From Bombilactobacillus folatiphilus (lineage in GTDB: Bacteria; Bacillota; Bacilli; Lactobacillales; Lactobacillaceae), in NCBI RefSeq assembly GCF_023380265.1, contig NZ_CP093366.1, positions 1,054,001 through 1,118,000 on the forward strand: 64,000 bases of DNA, in the 5' to 3' direction. The notes beneath the pieces are model-generated. The model ran no database searches. It was given only the letters and a program-made list of their open reading frames with translations, and had not been told where the DNA came from. A program made the translations under genes and the position numbers. Positions 42,052-52,934 of the stretch are shown piece after piece; within the stretch, counting starts at the first letter, position 1, and every line of letters starts with the position of its first letter.

Positions 42052-44896
42052 ACGAAGGATCTGATAGACGTGGCGTTTTGGTCAACAAGGGTTTGAGATA
42101 ATAACCTGTATATGACTGCTTATTTTCAGCTACCGTTTCTGGCGTACCTGTAGCCACGATTTGACCACCCAAATCGCCTCCCTCAGGTCCCAAATCAATC
42201 AACCAATCCGCCGATTTAACCACATCCAAATTGTGCTCAATCACCACAACCGTATTGCCTTGATCAACCAAGCGCTGCAAAACTTCCAATAAACGTTTGA
42301 CATCGTCAACATGCAAACCAGTCGTTGGTTCATCTAAAATATAAAAATTCTGTCCGTCTACTTTTTTGTACAGTTCAGAAGCTAATTTCATTCGCTGAGC
42401 CTCGCCACCAGATAATGTCGTCGCTGATTGACCTAATTGCACATAACCCAATCCAACATCAACAATGGTCTGCAACTTGCGTTTGATTTTGGGCAGATGA
42501 TCAAAAAAAGCCAAAGCTTGCTTAACAGTCATTGCCAAAATATCAGCAATATTTTTATCTTTATAACTAACTTCAAGGGTTTCCGAATTGTAGCGCGTGC
42601 CATGACACACCTCGCAAGGCACGTAAACGTCGGGTAAAAAGTTCATTTCAATCTTAATAATACCGTCACCCTTGCAAGCTTCACAACGCCCACCTTTGAC
42701 ATTAAACGAAAAACGCCCTTTCGTATAACCACGAACCTTAGCTTCATTTGTTTGCGCAAATAGACCACGAATGTCATCAAAAACACCTGTATAAGTAGCA
42801 GGATTACTGCGCGGCGTTCGGCCAATTGGGCTTTGATCAATATTAATCAACGATTTTAAAGGTTCATAACCCGTAATTTTTTGATACTTACCAGCTCGTT
42901 GTGAGTTATGATTAATTTTTTGTGCTAAAACTCGCTGCAAAATCGTATTAACTAAAGACGACTTGCCTGAACCAGAAACCCCCGTGACAGCGATAAATTT
43001 ACCTAAGGGGAATTCAACATCAATATTTTTTAAATTATTTTCTGAAGCACCAAAAATTTTAACCGTTTGCCCATTGCCACTGCGCCGTTGAGCTGGTAAC
43101 GGGATATACTTTTGACCAGCCAAATATTGACCTGTCAAAGATTGAGGATTGGCCTGCACTTCTTGGGGAGTACCAGCAGCCACAATCTGGCCACCTTGAG
43201 CTCCAGCCCCCGGTCCGACATCAATGAGATAATCTGCTGAGCGCATCGTGTCCTCATCATGTTCCACAACCACTAAAGTGTTGCCCAAATCCCGCATTTC
43301 TTTCAACGACCGAATTAAACGATCATTATCACGCTGATGTAAGCCGATAGACGGCTCATCCAAAATATATAATACCCCCGACAAATTCGACCCGATCTGT
43401 GTTGCCAAGCGAATACGCTGTGCTTCACCACCTGACAAAGTTCCTGCCGAACGAGCTAAAGTTAAATAACCTAAACCAACATTTTGCAAAAAAGTCAACC
43501 GATCAATTACTTCTTTGAGAATCGGTTGCGCAATGACCTGATTTTGTTCGGATAATTGAATACTTTTGAAAAAGGGTAATTCATGTTCAATCGCTAACTG
43601 AGAAGCTTCCATAATATTTTTATCGCTGATTTTGACACACAAGGCCTTAGGATTTAAGCGCTGACCATGACAAGTTGGACACTGTAATTCTGTAAAATAT
43701 TTGCGCATAATTTCTCGCATAAACGCACTGGACGGCTTGTCATAACGATGCTTAATGTTAGGAATCACACCCTCAAAAGTCGTATCGACATCGCGGACAC
43801 TGCCAAAATCATTGTCAAAATGCAAATGAATTGGCGTTTGATCGTCGCCATACAAAATCGCATCTTGTTGAGCTTGCGGCAACTGATTAAATGCAACATC
43901 GCGCGCAATCCCCAATTGAGCTGTCACTTGCTCTAAGACCTGCGGATAATATTTGGAATGTTCCGTATTCCAGGGCACAATCGCACCTTGATCAATCGAC
44001 AAATCTGCATCAGGAACAACTAATTGCGGATCGACTTCTAATTTCATGCCCAAGCCATCGCAATCTGGGCAAGCACCAAAAGGTGCGTTAAACGAAAACA
44101 AACGTGGTTCCAATTCACCAACACTGAAACCACATAAGGGACAAGCATAATGTTCCGAAAAAATTAGCGGTTCTTGCCCGATCACATCTGCGGTCATATA
44201 ACCACCCGACAAGCGTAACGCCGATTCAATGGAGTCAAACAAACGGGAACGTACTCCATCTTTGATGATGATTCGATCTACAACCACGGATAGATCATGT
44301 TTTTGGTTTTTGTTCAGTTCAATTTTTTCGGCCACTTCGTGCATTTGCCCATCAATTAAGACTCGTACGTAACCTTGTTTGGCAATTTGTGCTAATGCTT
44401 TTTTATGTTGACCTTTTTTAGCTCGAACGACTGGCGCTAAAATTTGTAATTTCGTCCGTTCAGGCAATTGCAATAAACGATCAACCATCTGCTCCACTGA
44501 CTGGCTCGTAATTTTTGTACCGTCATTGGGGCAATAAGGAGTCCCAACACGCGCCCACAATAATCGCAGATAATCATTAATTTCTGTCACCGTACCAACC
44601 GTGGAACGGGGATTTTTGGAAGTAGTTTTTTGATCAATAGAAATGGCTGGACTCAAGCCATCAATCGAATCCACATCAGGCTTATCCATCTGACCCAAAA
44701 ATTGGCGCGCATAAGATGACAAGCTTTGCACATATCGACGTTGGCCCTCCGCGTAAAGCGTATCAAAAGCTAGTGAACTTTTGCCAGAACCTGATAGGCC
44801 CGTAATCACGACTAATTGATTGCGTGGAATGGTCACATCAATATTCTTAAGATTATGTGAACGTGCACCATGAATTACAATATTTTCATTTACCAT
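42050..44896 (-). CDS. uvrA: Excinuclease ABC subunit A
   Basis: The product has 948 residues. Two ABC modules are present: GLSGSGKSSLAFDT near residue 31, with LSGGEAQRIRLA, and GVSGSGKSSLVNT near residue 640, with LSGGEAQRMKLA. Zinc-finger cysteine pairs (CPLCGF and CEACKGDG with CEVCHGTR) are visible. It recognises damaged DNA with UvrB in nucleotide-excision repair. The ATG overlaps the uvrB stop by one base. Confidence 0.98.
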   Translation of the reverse strand: MVNENIVIHGARSHNLKNIDVTIPRNQLVVITGLSGSGKSSLAFDTLYAEGQRRYVQSLSSYARQFLGQMDKPDVDSIDGLSPAISIDQKTTSKNPRSTVGTVTEINDYLRLLWARVGTPYCPNDGTKITSQSVEQMVDRLLQLPERTKLQILAPVVRAKKGQHKKALAQIAKQGYVRVLIDGQMHEVAEKIELNKNQKHDLSVVVDRIIIKDGVRSRLFDSIESALRLSGGYMTADVIGQEPLIFSEHYACPLCGFSVGELEPRLFSFNAPFGACPDCDGLGMKLEVDPQLVVPDADLSIDQGAIVPWNTEHSKYYPQVLEQVTAQLGIARDVAFNQLPQAQQDAILYGDDQTPIHLHFDNDFGSVRDVDTTFEGVIPNIKHRYDKPSSAFMREIMRKYFTELQCPTCHGQRLNPKALCVKISDKNIMEASQLAIEHELPFFKSIQLSEQNQVIAQPILKEVIDRLTFLQNVGLGYLTLARSAGTLSGGEAQRIRLATQIGSNLSGVLYILDEPSIGLHQRDNDRLIRSLKEMRDLGNTLVVVEHDEDTMRSADYLIDVGPGAGAQGGQIVAAGTPQEVQANPQSLTGQYLAGQKYIPLPAQRRSGNGQTVKIFGASENNLKNIDVEFPLGKFIAVTGVSGSGKSSLVNTILQRVLAQKINHNSQRAGKYQKITGYEPLKSLINIDQSPIGRTPRSNPATYTGVFDDIRGLFAQTNEAKVRGYTKGRFSFNVKGGRCEACKGDGIIKIEMNFLPDVYVPCEVCHGTRYNSETLEVSYKDKNIADILAMTVKQALAFFDHLPKIKRKLQTIVDVGLGYVQLGQSATTLSGGEAQRMKLASELYKKVDGQNFYILDEPTTGLHVDDVKRLLEVLQRLVDQGNTVVVIEHNLDVVKSADWLIDLGPEGGDLGGQIVATGTPETVAENKQSYTGYYLKPLLTKTPRLSDPS

Positions 44897-46908
44897 TAAC
44901 TAATCTCCGCTTTTAAATCTAAAATTGTATCCCGCAAATTAGCGGCTTGCTCAAAGTCTAATTTTTTCGCAGCTTGTTTCATTTGAGCCTCTAATTGTTC
45001 CAACAATTCATCTTGGTCTTGCTTGGTCATACCTGCAAAATCAAATTGTGATTCTGTAATTTGTTCTTGTTCACTGCTCGTATTATCCACTGATTGAACG
45101 GACGTAATTGCATCACGAATCGGTTTTTGGATCGTCTTAGGAGTAATTTGATGGTCTTGATTAAATTGTTGTTGAATTTGACGTCGCCGTTTTGTTTCGT
45201 CAATCGCCACTCTCATGGAAGCGGTAATGGTTTCCGCATACATAATCACATGACCGTGTTCATTCCGCGCTGCGCGACCAATGGTTTGGATTAACGGTCG
45301 TTCTGAACGCAAAAATCCCTCCTTATCTGCATCTAAAATCGCAACCAGTGAGACTTCCGGAACATCAATACCTTCACGCAACAAATTGATCCCAATCAAA
45401 ACATCATATTTACCCAAACGTAAATCACGAATAATCTCCGTGCGCTCTAACGTTTTGACATCACTGTGTAAATAGGCAACTTTGATTCCCAAATCTTTCA
45501 AATAGTCAGTCAAATCTTCCGCCATTTTTTTAGTCAAAGTCGTTACCAAAGTCCGCTCATTTTGATTAATCCGTTGATTAATTTCACCCACTAAATCATC
45601 AATTTGCCCCATAATCGGTCGAACTTCAATCTCAGGATCTAGCAAACCCGTTGGTCGAATCACTTGTTCTACTACTTCGTTAGTCTGTTCCATTTCATAT
45701 GGACCAGGCGTCGCCGATACATACAAAATTTGATTAACATGTTGCTCAAATTCATCTAATTTTAACGGTCGATTGTCTAGCGCGCTTGGCAAACGAAAAC
45801 CATAATCAACCAACATTTGTTTGCGTGCTCGATCGCCATTATACATTCCACGAATTTGCGGCATCGTCACGTGTGATTCATCAATCATAATATTGTAATC
45901 ATCTGGAAAAAAGTCCAGCAGTGTAAACGGCGGTTCGCCTTCCGAACGTCCTTCCATATGTCTTGAATAGTTTTCAATTCCAGAAGTATAACCCATTTCC
46001 CGCATCATTTCGATATCGTAATTAGTCCGCTGCTCTAAACGTTGTGCTTCTAGCAATTTACCCGCTTTCTGTAATTGCGCCAAGCGCTCTTGTAATTCGT
46101 TGGCAATCCGCTCAATAGCCGCATTCATTTGCTCTTCATTAGTCATAAAATGCGTTGCCGGAAAAATCGAAACTTGGGGAACTTCACCGATAATTTCGCC
46201 GGTTAACGGATCCATTTCTAAAATGCGATCAATTTCATCCCCAAAGAATTCGACGCGCAAAGAATTATCGTCCCTAGAAGCAGGGAAAATATCGACAACG
46301 TCACCACGAACCCGAAAACGTCCCCGTTGAAAATCAATATCATTACGATCAAATTGATTCGTAATTAAATCTTTTAATAATTGATCACGACTAATTTCCC
46401 GACCCTCCCGCAAGGAAATCACACTACGCTGATATTCCCTCGGATCACCTAAACCAAAAATACAGGACACAGAAGCCACAACAATGACATCATTACGTTC
46501 AAGTAAAGATGAAGTCGCAGAATGGCGTAATTTATCAATCTCATCATTAATACTGGAGTCTTTTTCGATATAAGTGTCACTTGAGGGCACATACGCTTCT
46601 GGTTGATAGTAATCGTAATAACTCACAAAATATTCCACCGCATTATTCGGAAAAAACTCTTTGAACTCACCATATAATTGACCCGCCAAAGTTTTATTAT
46701 GCGAAATCACTAATGTCGGTTTATTCAGCTGTTGAATCACGTTAGCCATCGTAAACGTTTTACCAGTACCCGTGGCACCCTTTAAAACTTGAGCTTTGTT
46801 CTTCGCCCGAAAATCGGTCACCAGCTGATCAATCGCTTGCTGCTGATCACCAGCTGGCTGATATTTAGAAACTAATTGAAACTGATTATCAGTCACACGT
46901 TCAATCAC
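44896..46908 (-). CDS. uvrB: Excinuclease ABC subunit B
   Basis: The product has 670 residues. [10 protein letters not shown] is the Walker A, the beta-hairpin [12 protein letters not shown] is intact, and DESHVTMPQ gives the DEAD-type box. QTIGRAARN is motif VI and the C-terminal UVR domain (residues about 630-665) contacts UvrC. The start codon is GTG with AAGGGGGG upstream. It heads the uvrB-uvrA pair. Confidence 0.98.
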   Translation of the reverse strand: MIERVTDNQFQLVSKYQPAGDQQQAIDQLVTDFRAKNKAQVLKGATGTGKTFTMANVIQQLNKPTLVISHNKTLAGQLYGEFKEFFPNNAVEYFVSYYDYYQPEAYVPSSDTYIEKDSSINDEIDKLRHSATSSLLERNDVIVVASVSCIFGLGDPREYQRSVISLREGREISRDQLLKDLITNQFDRNDIDFQRGRFRVRGDVVDIFPASRDDNSLRVEFFGDEIDRILEMDPLTGEIIGEVPQVSIFPATHFMTNEEQMNAAIERIANELQERLAQLQKAGKLLEAQRLEQRTNYDIEMMREMGYTSGIENYSRHMEGRSEGEPPFTLLDFFPDDYNIMIDESHVTMPQIRGMYNGDRARKQMLVDYGFRLPSALDNRPLKLDEFEQHVNQILYVSATPGPYEMEQTNEVVEQVIRPTGLLDPEIEVRPIMGQIDDLVGEINQRINQNERTLVTTLTKKMAEDLTDYLKDLGIKVAYLHSDVKTLERTEIIRDLRLGKYDVLIGINLLREGIDVPEVSLVAILDADKEGFLRSERPLIQTIGRAARNEHGHVIMYAETITASMRVAIDETKRRRQIQQQFNQDHQITPKTIQKPIRDAITSVQSVDNTSSEQEQITESQFDFAGMTKQDQDELLEQLEAQMKQAAKKLDFEQAANLRDTILDLKAEIS

Positions 46909-46936
46909 TAAAAACCCCCCTTTTGAGTGTTTTTAA

Positions 46937-46966
46937 AAGAAAAAAGCTGGAACTAATCCCAACTTT
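46937..46966 (-). terminator. Terminator after the HD hydrolase gene
   Basis: On the minus strand AGTTGGGA and TTCCAGCT pair (with G-U) around TTAG, followed by TTTTTTCTTTT. It stops transcription before uvrB. Confidence 0.75.
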
Positions 46967-47018
46967 AACTAACGTATCATATCATACCATAGCGAACATA
47001 TTTTCGCCATAGTCTAGC

Positions 47019-47654
47019 CTAGATGGACTGCAAAATCTCACGGCTAATTTGGATCAATTGTTCCCGACTCGCAAAATCTTCGTTTAATAATTCAGGCAAG
47101 ATGTCATGAACAAAATACTGACCACAAGCTAAATCTGGATACTGCGTAATAGTTTTCAAGCTCTCACTGAAAATTTCAATAAAAACATTATCCGGATTGC
47201 CCTTTTCAATCTCGCCAAATGATTCATATAACAAATCAATTTTATCAGCCAACGCTAAAATTTGACCCTCTAAGGTTTCATCCTTGCCTTCACCTAAACG
47301 ACGTTGAAAACGTTCTTGTAAATTTTGGGGAATTTCCTTTTGAATAAAATTATCTGTCATATCGTCTTCGACCTGCGCCAACATCGCCCGCAACTGTTTA
47401 GTTGCATACTTAACCGGCGTCTGAATATCACCAATAAACCGTTCGGTGTAATCATGATTCAATGCTTTTTCATATAATGACTGCCAATTAATTGTTTGAC
47501 CATGAAGCTCTTCCACATCACCCAAAATCTGAGCAATTTCCGCCACTTTAAACGAATGTGCAGCAACACTATGTGTTTGATATTTAAAATGCCCTGGTGC
47601 ACGGTCAATCGTTTCTAAATCCGTCAGGCCTTGAATAAATTGATGTAAACCCAT
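47019..47654 (-). CDS. HD-domain hydrolase, YfbR-like
   Basis: The product has 211 residues. The first His is in SVAAHSFKVAEI, the HD pair is in NHDYTERFIGD, and a downstream Asp is in ALADKIDLLYES, giving a complete metal site. The pattern fits YfbR-like 5'-deoxynucleotidases and related HD proteins; the substrate is uncertain. The start at 47654 follows AAGGGG; the frame is open 20 codons further without a better site. Confidence 0.82.
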   Translation of the reverse strand: MGLHQFIQGLTDLETIDRAPGHFKYQTHSVAAHSFKVAEIAQILGDVEELHGQTINWQSLYEKALNHDYTERFIGDIQTPVKYATKQLRAMLAQVEDDMTDNFIQKEIPQNLQERFQRRLGEGKDETLEGQILALADKIDLLYESFGEIEKGNPDNVFIEIFSESLKTITQYPDLACGQYFVHDILPELLNEDFASREQLIQISREILQSI

Positions 47655-47731
47655 AATTTTATCCCCTTCTCGTAAAATTTGCATTATCTTACAACAGCTG
47701 CCAGCTAGATGCAAACACTAAAGCCGCATAC

Positions 47732-47766
47732 AAAAAGAGCCGAACTATCTCTTCAATAGTTCAGCC
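47732..47766 (-). terminator. Terminator after pgcA
   Basis: On the minus strand GGCTGAACTATTG and GATAGTTCGGCT pair around a short loop, followed by CTTTTTG. It lies just after the pgcA stop. Confidence 0.85.
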
Positions 47767-47770
47767 ATTA

Positions 47771-49489
47771 TTAATACCAGCTATCAATCACTTGTGTATA
47801 AGCGTCCACTTGGTCCCAAGCAGCCTTTTCACTGGTAGCACTCGTGCCAATATAATTCTTAATTTTGGGTTCTGTACCCGAAGGTCGAATGGCAATCCAA
47901 GTTCCGTCCGCCAAAATAAATTTCAAAACGTCAGCCTGTGGCAAAGTCAACTTAGTTTTTGTCCCATCACTATTTTGTTGCTCACCAGACAGAAAATCTT
48001 GCACACTAACTACGGACACGCCATTAATCTCCTGCCAATCATCTGTTCGAAAATGCTGCATTAAAGACTGCATTTTAGCAGAACCATCCACACCCGTAAA
48101 TGTTTTGGAAATCGTCTTCTCCTTAAAATAACCATACTTTTGATAAACTGCTTGCAAACCATCATACAAAGTCATCTGCTGACTCTTATAAAAAGCAGCC
48201 ACTTCCGCTAATAATAAACTAGCTTGTAAAGCATCTTTATCTCGGACAAAGGGTTGAATCAAGTAACCATAACTTTCTTCAAAACCAAATAAAAAGGTAT
48301 GCTCACCAGTGTCTTGAAAATGTTGAATTTGTTCGGCGATAAATTTAAAACCAGTCAAGACATTGATCATTTCAACCCCATAGTGTTCCGCAATTTTGGT
48401 TGCCAATTCGGTGGAGACAATTGACTTGACTACCGCGGCATTAGCTGGCAAACAATGCTGATTTTGTTTAGTTCGTAAAATATATTCCAACAAGACACTG
48501 GCGATTTGATTTCCCGTCATTAATCGATAATTACCATCAGGTTGACGAACTGCAGCCCCTAAGCGATCAGCGTCTGGATCCGTCGCAATTAAGACATCGG
48601 CCTGAAGTTGCTTACCATCATGAATTGCCAGATTAAAGGTTTCAGGGAATTCAGGATTGGGAAACTCAACAGTTGCAAACTCAGGATCCAAAATTGCCTG
48701 CTCACTGACTAATTGCATATTGTGCAAACCGGCTTGTTCAAACACCCGACCAGCCAACATTTTGCCTGTCCCGTGCAATGGTGTATAGATAAATTTCATA
48801 TCTGCAAAATCTGCTAGTAATTGTCGATCTAATGAAACAGATTTAATTTCTTTCAGGTAAGCCCGATCAACATCTTCACCCACCATCGTAAGCAATTTTT
48901 GTTGACGTAATGCGTGCAAATCTGCCACTTCAATTGCAAACAAATCCGCAACTTGCCGAACATAATCCGTAATCAAATCTGATTCCTTCGGCGGCATCTG
49001 CCCACCATCAGGACCATAAATTTTGAAACCATTATAAGGGGCCGGATTGTGACTAGCCGTAATCATAATACCCGCATAAGTTTGAAGATGTCGGACGGCA
49101 AATGATAACTCAGGCGTTGGTCGCAAACTATCAAACAAAAAGACTGGGATTTGATGCTGCCCCAAAACACGTGCAGACTCTTGTGCAAATTTCGCTGAAT
49201 GATAACGCGAATCAAAACTAATCACTACCCCACGTTTCTTCAAATTCGGTGCTAATGTATCCATAAATTGAGCCAAACCTGCTGCAGCTTGGCGAACAGT
49301 ATATAAATTCATCCGATTAATGCCCGGTCCCATTAAACCACGCATTCCCGCGGTACCAAATTCCAAAGGTGCATAAAAAGCATCTTCCAAAACTTGATCG
49401 TCCGAAGCAATCTGGGTTAACTGCTGTTTTAAAGTTGGATCTAACGCTGTATAATTTGCCCAAACTTGATAATTGTCCTGCCAACTCAT
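47771..49489 (-). CDS. pgcA: Phospho-sugar mutase, alpha-phosphoglucomutase type
   Basis: The product has 572 residues. The phosphoserine loop TASHNPAPYNGFKIYG, the metal loop DPDADRLG, the sugar-binding GFEESYGYL and the phosphate-binding RPSGTEPKIKNY are intact. Length and motifs match PgcA, which links glucose-6-phosphate and glucose-1-phosphate for UDP-glucose synthesis, the donor used by LafA. The start at 49489 follows GGAGG by 8 nt; a GTG five codons upstream would place that site inside the gene. Confidence 0.95.
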   Translation of the reverse strand: MSWQDNYQVWANYTALDPTLKQQLTQIASDDQVLEDAFYAPLEFGTAGMRGLMGPGINRMNLYTVRQAAAGLAQFMDTLAPNLKKRGVVISFDSRYHSAKFAQESARVLGQHQIPVFLFDSLRPTPELSFAVRHLQTYAGIMITASHNPAPYNGFKIYGPDGGQMPPKESDLITDYVRQVADLFAIEVADLHALRQQKLLTMVGEDVDRAYLKEIKSVSLDRQLLADFADMKFIYTPLHGTGKMLAGRVFEQAGLHNMQLVSEQAILDPEFATVEFPNPEFPETFNLAIHDGKQLQADVLIATDPDADRLGAAVRQPDGNYRLMTGNQIASVLLEYILRTKQNQHCLPANAAVVKSIVSTELATKIAEHYGVEMINVLTGFKFIAEQIQHFQDTGEHTFLFGFEESYGYLIQPFVRDKDALQASLLLAEVAAFYKSQQMTLYDGLQAVYQKYGYFKEKTISKTFTGVDGSAKMQSLMQHFRTDDWQEINGVSVVSVQDFLSGEQQNSDGTKTKLTLPQADVLKFILADGTWIAIRPSGTEPKIKNYIGTSATSEKAAWDQVDAYTQVIDSWY

Positions 49490-49553
49490 CGCATGAACCT
49501 CCACTTATTTACTCTAGCAACTTTTAATCAATCATATTATACCGTTTCCACGA

Positions 49554-49585
49554 AAAAAAGACTAACCTTGATGAGGATAGTCTTT
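49554..49585 (-). terminator. Terminator overlapping the end of trxB
   Basis: On the minus strand AAAGACTATCCT pairs with AAGGTTAGTCTTT (one G-U) around CATC, followed by TTTT. The trxB stop lies at its start. Confidence 0.85.
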
Positions 49586-50507
49586 AATCAGTCAACGTTT
49601 GTAAATAATCATAGGCGTGTTGGCCAGCCAAACCACCGTCCCCCACCGCTGTGGTAATTTGCCGTAAATCTTTCTTTCGAACATCACCAACGGCAAAAAT
49701 TCCCGGCACCGGTGTTTGCATTCGTTCATCTGTAATGATCCAACCTGCGTCATCCAAAATTGGTAAATCTCGGAACATTTCGGTGTTAGGCTGAATACCG
49801 ACATAAATAAAGACACCTGAAGCAGCAATTTGCTTTTGTTCGCCACTAACTTTATCACGATATTGCACGCCTGTAACTTTGTTATCCTCACCACTGATAG
49901 CTTGAACGTCAGCATTCCAAATGAAATTAATTTTATCATTCGCAAAAGCACGCTTTTGTAAAATTGGTTGAGCTCGTAACTGATCCCGCCGATGAATAAT
50001 CGTCACCGACTTCGCTAACTGCGTTAAATAGACCCCTTCTTCAACCGCCGAATCACCGCCACCAATGACGACAACATCTTCACCCTTAAAAAAGGCTCCA
50101 TCACAAACAGCACAATAAGACACACCCTTCCCAGAATATTCATTTTCGCCCGGCACACCAATTTTTTTATATTCTGAGCCTGTGGCAATCACAATAGTAC
50201 CTGCTTTAAACTCTTCATCACTAGTTTTCACCAATTTATAAGTTTGATGATCTTCAATGGCCGTCACTGTACCATATTGATACTGTGCCCCAAATTGCGT
50301 CGCAGAATGATACATTTTTTCACTAAGATCAGGTCCTAAAATTGAATCAAAACCGGGATAATTCTCTACTTCGGCCGTATTATTCATTTGACCGCCATAA
50401 ATTCCGCGATCCAAAATCAAAACCTGCAAATTAGCTCTGGAAGCGTATAAGGCTGCCGTTAAACCACCAGGACCAGCGCCGATAATAATTACATCATATT
50501 CTTGCAT
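49584..50507 (-). CDS. trxB: Thioredoxin-disulfide reductase
   Basis: The product has 307 residues. GAGPGGLTAALYASRA binds FAD at the N-terminus, CAVCDGAFF is the redox CxxC (about residue 133), and GGGDSAVEEG binds NADPH. The C-terminal FAVGDVRKKDLRQITTA is typical. It keeps thioredoxin reduced. The start at 50507 has GTGAGGT upstream. It follows lgt in the same direction. Confidence 0.96.
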   Translation of the reverse strand: MQEYDVIIIGAGPGGLTAALYASRANLQVLILDRGIYGGQMNNTAEVENYPGFDSILGPDLSEKMYHSATQFGAQYQYGTVTAIEDHQTYKLVKTSDEEFKAGTIVIATGSEYKKIGVPGENEYSGKGVSYCAVCDGAFFKGEDVVVIGGGDSAVEEGVYLTQLAKSVTIIHRRDQLRAQPILQKRAFANDKINFIWNADVQAISGEDNKVTGVQYRDKVSGEQKQIAASGVFIYVGIQPNTEMFRDLPILDDAGWIITDERMQTPVPGIFAVGDVRKKDLRQITTAVGDGGLAGQHAYDYLQTLTD

Positions 50508-50576
50508 GCTAACCTCACTTATATCCAAATTAATCAACATCCTAAAATTTTCTATCAATAAATACGAATAATCTGC

Positions 50577-51407
50577 TTACTCAGGCGAAATTCCCGCTAA
50601 ATTGCCTGCCAAATAATCCGGTTTATTATGACGCATACGCCGATAAATAATCGTCAAAATTGCGGCAACAAACAAAACCAATGACAACTGCTGGGAAACT
50701 CGTAAATTAAATAAGAAATACAAGCTATCTGAACGCAAACCTTCAATAAAGTAACGACCAAATGAATACCATAAGATATAACTCAAAAAGACTTCACCTT
50801 GCAGGAACAAATGCGGAATATGCCGCACACTCAAAATGATAATAAGACCAACTAAATTCCAGAGTGATTCATACAAAAAAGTGGGTTGACGGTAACTACC
50901 ATTAATCAGCATCTGCTGAATAATAAAATGCGGTAAATGTAACGAAGTCAAAAAAGATTTAGACACCACACCACCATATGCCTCTTGATTCATAAAATTG
51001 CCCCAACGTCCAATAATTTGTCCCACTAAGAGACTGGGGGCTGCAATATCCAAGATTAACCAAATGGGTAACTTACGAATTCGTGTAAAAACAATTGTGA
51101 CAATGAGCGCTGCGATCAAGCCACCATAGATTGCCAAACCACCGTGCCAAATTTTAATAATTTCACCCGGATTTTTGGAATAAAACGACCATTCAAACAC
51201 AACATAGTATGTCCGCGCACCAATTAACGCAAAGGGAATGCCCCATAAAACCAAGTCAATTAAATCATCAGGTTTAACATTTCTTTTCGGAGCTTCTCGT
51301 AAAGCCAGTGCTAGACCCAATAACGCCCCAATGGCAATTAACAGACCGTACCAGCGAATCACAAAGGGCCCCAATTGTAAAAAGATTGGGTTTAAAGCTA
51401 ACATCAT
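50577..51407 (-). CDS. lgt: Prolipoprotein diacylglyceryl transferase
   Basis: The product has 276 residues and about seven membrane helices. The Lgt signature [14 protein letters not shown] (about residue 135) and the YESLWNL segment are present. It attaches diacylglycerol to the lipobox cysteine of lipoproteins such as PstS encoded at 56983-57846. It lies 3 nt after hprK. Confidence 0.97.
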   Translation of the reverse strand: MMLALNPIFLQLGPFVIRWYGLLIAIGALLGLALALREAPKRNVKPDDLIDLVLWGIPFALIGARTYYVVFEWSFYSKNPGEIIKIWHGGLAIYGGLIAALIVTIVFTRIRKLPIWLILDIAAPSLLVGQIIGRWGNFMNQEAYGGVVSKSFLTSLHLPHFIIQQMLINGSYRQPTFLYESLWNLVGLIIILSVRHIPHLFLQGEVFLSYILWYSFGRYFIEGLRSDSLYFLFNLRVSQQLSLVLFVAAILTIIYRRMRHNKPDYLAGNLAGISPE

Positions 51408-51410
51408 TTA

Positions 51411-52340
51411 CTAATCACTCTCCGAATTATGTTTAATTAAATTATTTAATTGGGTTTCAAATCTAGCTGAAGCATCGTAACCCATCTTTTTAGCGCGGTA
51501 ATTCATTGCCGCCACTTCAATAATATTAGAAATATTCCGACCAACCTTGACCGGAATCGTCATACTGGCTACTTCCACATCAAAAATTTGTTCCGTTTTA
51601 TTTTCAGTACCAATACGATCATAATTCACATCCGGCGACCAATTATTAAGATTAATAATCAGCGTTACTTCCATCGACGAACGCACTGCGCTAGCCCCAA
51701 ACAGATTCATTACGTCAATGATGCCAATTCCGCGCACTTCCATCAAATTTTCCAAAATTTGTGGTGCTTCACCAACAATCGTATGTTCATTTTGTTGATA
51801 AACGTCCACCCGATCATCAGCAACCAAACGATGCCCATTTTTAATCAATTCTAAAGCCGTTTCGCTTTTACCAATTCCTGAATCACCCTTCAGCAAAATT
51901 CCCACACCGTAAACATCAATCAAAACACCATGAATACTCTTACGGGGAGCCAAAACTTTTTCCAAGTATTGTGTGATAATGTTAGAAACCCGCGTGGTGG
52001 TCAATGGAGAAACCAAAATTGGAATCTGATTTTCCTGAACAGCCCGTTGCATTTCACTAGAAGGCTCAATCCCCCGTGAAAAGACAAATGCAGGCGTTTT
52101 GGCAGTCGCCATTTCTTCCAAAATATGATAACGATTTTTCGAAGTCATCGCCCGTGCATAGGAAGTTTCCGTCTGCCCAAATAACTGAACTCGTTCAGCA
52201 GGATAGTAATCAAAATACCCTGTTAACTCAAGGCCAGGACGTGAAATCTCGCTTTCCGTCAATTCCCGTTCTACTAAAAATTCTGCACCACTATAAACTT
52301 GTAAATTCGTATTATCAATGAGATCTTTCACCGTGATCAT
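51411..52340 (-). CDS. hprK: HPr kinase/phosphorylase
   Basis: The product has 309 residues. The Walker A GDSGIGKSETALEL (about residue 154) and the second signature MEVRGIGIIDVMNLFG (about 203) are present. It phosphorylates HPr on Ser46 and reverses it, driving CcpA-dependent carbon catabolite control. AAGGAG precedes the ATG. The hprK-lgt order is conserved in Firmicutes. Confidence 0.97.
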   Translation of the reverse strand: MITVKDLIDNTNLQVYSGAEFLVERELTESEISRPGLELTGYFDYYPAERVQLFGQTETSYARAMTSKNRYHILEEMATAKTPAFVFSRGIEPSSEMQRAVQENQIPILVSPLTTTRVSNIITQYLEKVLAPRKSIHGVLIDVYGVGILLKGDSGIGKSETALELIKNGHRLVADDRVDVYQQNEHTIVGEAPQILENLMEVRGIGIIDVMNLFGASAVRSSMEVTLIINLNNWSPDVNYDRIGTENKTEQIFDVEVASMTIPVKVGRNISNIIEVAAMNYRAKKMGYDASARFETQLNNLIKHNSESD

Positions 52341-52354
52341 TTTGTCAATACTCC

Positions 52355-52717
52355 TTATTTTCTTAAAACGTGATAACCAACGAACGCATTGGCGATGGAC
52401 ATAATAATTGCTACAATCATCGCTGCACCAAAGCCGTAGAACACAAAACCGCTCAACAACGCCGCGACAATTTCCAAAGTCAGGGCATTAATGACGATAG
52501 AAAACAACCCAAACGTTAAAAAAGTAATGGGAAACGAAACAATTTTTAAAATTGGCTTAATCGTCATATTCAACAAGACTAACACAAAACCCGCAATGAC
52601 CGCCGTTAACCAATCATCCAAATAAAATATTGTAGGTAATAAGCGCGCAATGGCCATAAAGAGCAATGTATTAATCAAGGTTTGATAAATAATTTTCAAA
52701 CTGAAACTCACTTTCAC
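52355..52717 (-). CDS. YvlD-like small membrane protein (phage holin 4 superfamily)
   Basis: The product has 120 residues with four hydrophobic helices. The segment VLVLLNMTIKPILKIVSFPITFLTFG, partly quoted here only by its start VLVLLNMTIKPILKI, is typical of the family. It is chromosomal and not phage-derived; function is unknown, with links to envelope stress in Bacillus. The start codon is GTG without a good ribosome binding site; a TTG six codons on is an alternative. Confidence 0.8.
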   Translation of the reverse strand: MKVSFSLKIIYQTLINTLLFMAIARLLPTIFYLDDWLTAVIAGFVLVLLNMTIKPILKIVSFPITFLTFGLFSIVINALTLEIVAALLSGFVFYGFGAAMIVAIIMSIANAFVGYHVLRK

Positions 52718-52779
52718 ACTTGTTTGGATTAATTATAGCATAATGATTGACACCATTATGACAAGTAGCAAAAGATCAA

Positions 52780-52851
52780 TTAACGACCGTAGTCATCAGG
52801 ATCCCGTTCTGTATCTTTATCATATTCTTGTTTTTTGTATACATCCATCAT
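52780..52851 (-). CDS. Possible small protein or C-terminal remnant, 23 residues
   Basis: An ATG at 52851 opens a 23-residue frame beginning MMDVYKKQEYDK and ending DDYGR. It is strongly charged and rich in Asp, Lys and Arg. There is no ribosome binding site, and it sits between the phoU terminator and the yvlD-like gene. It could be a decayed remnant of a longer gene, or chance. Confidence 0.25.
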   Translation of the reverse strand: MMDVYKKQEYDKDTERDPDDYGR

Positions 52852-52865
52852 GCTAAAAAATGATC

Positions 52866-52902
52866 AAAAAAATCCTCAAAATCACTTAGATTTTAGGGAT
52901 TC
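52866..52902 (-). terminator. Terminator after phoU
   Basis: On the minus strand AATCCCTAAAATC pairs with GATTTTGAGGATT (one mismatch, one G-U) around TAAGT, followed by TTTTT. It ends the pst-phoU operon. Confidence 0.85.
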
Positions 52903-52934
52903 CATAAAACTTATAATTTCTTTACTCGACAACT

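Noticed and set aside
52355..52717. Prophage remnant, suggested by the holin-superfamily name
   Set aside because: YvlD-like proteins are ordinary chromosomal membrane proteins near hprK-lgt; no phage genes surround it.
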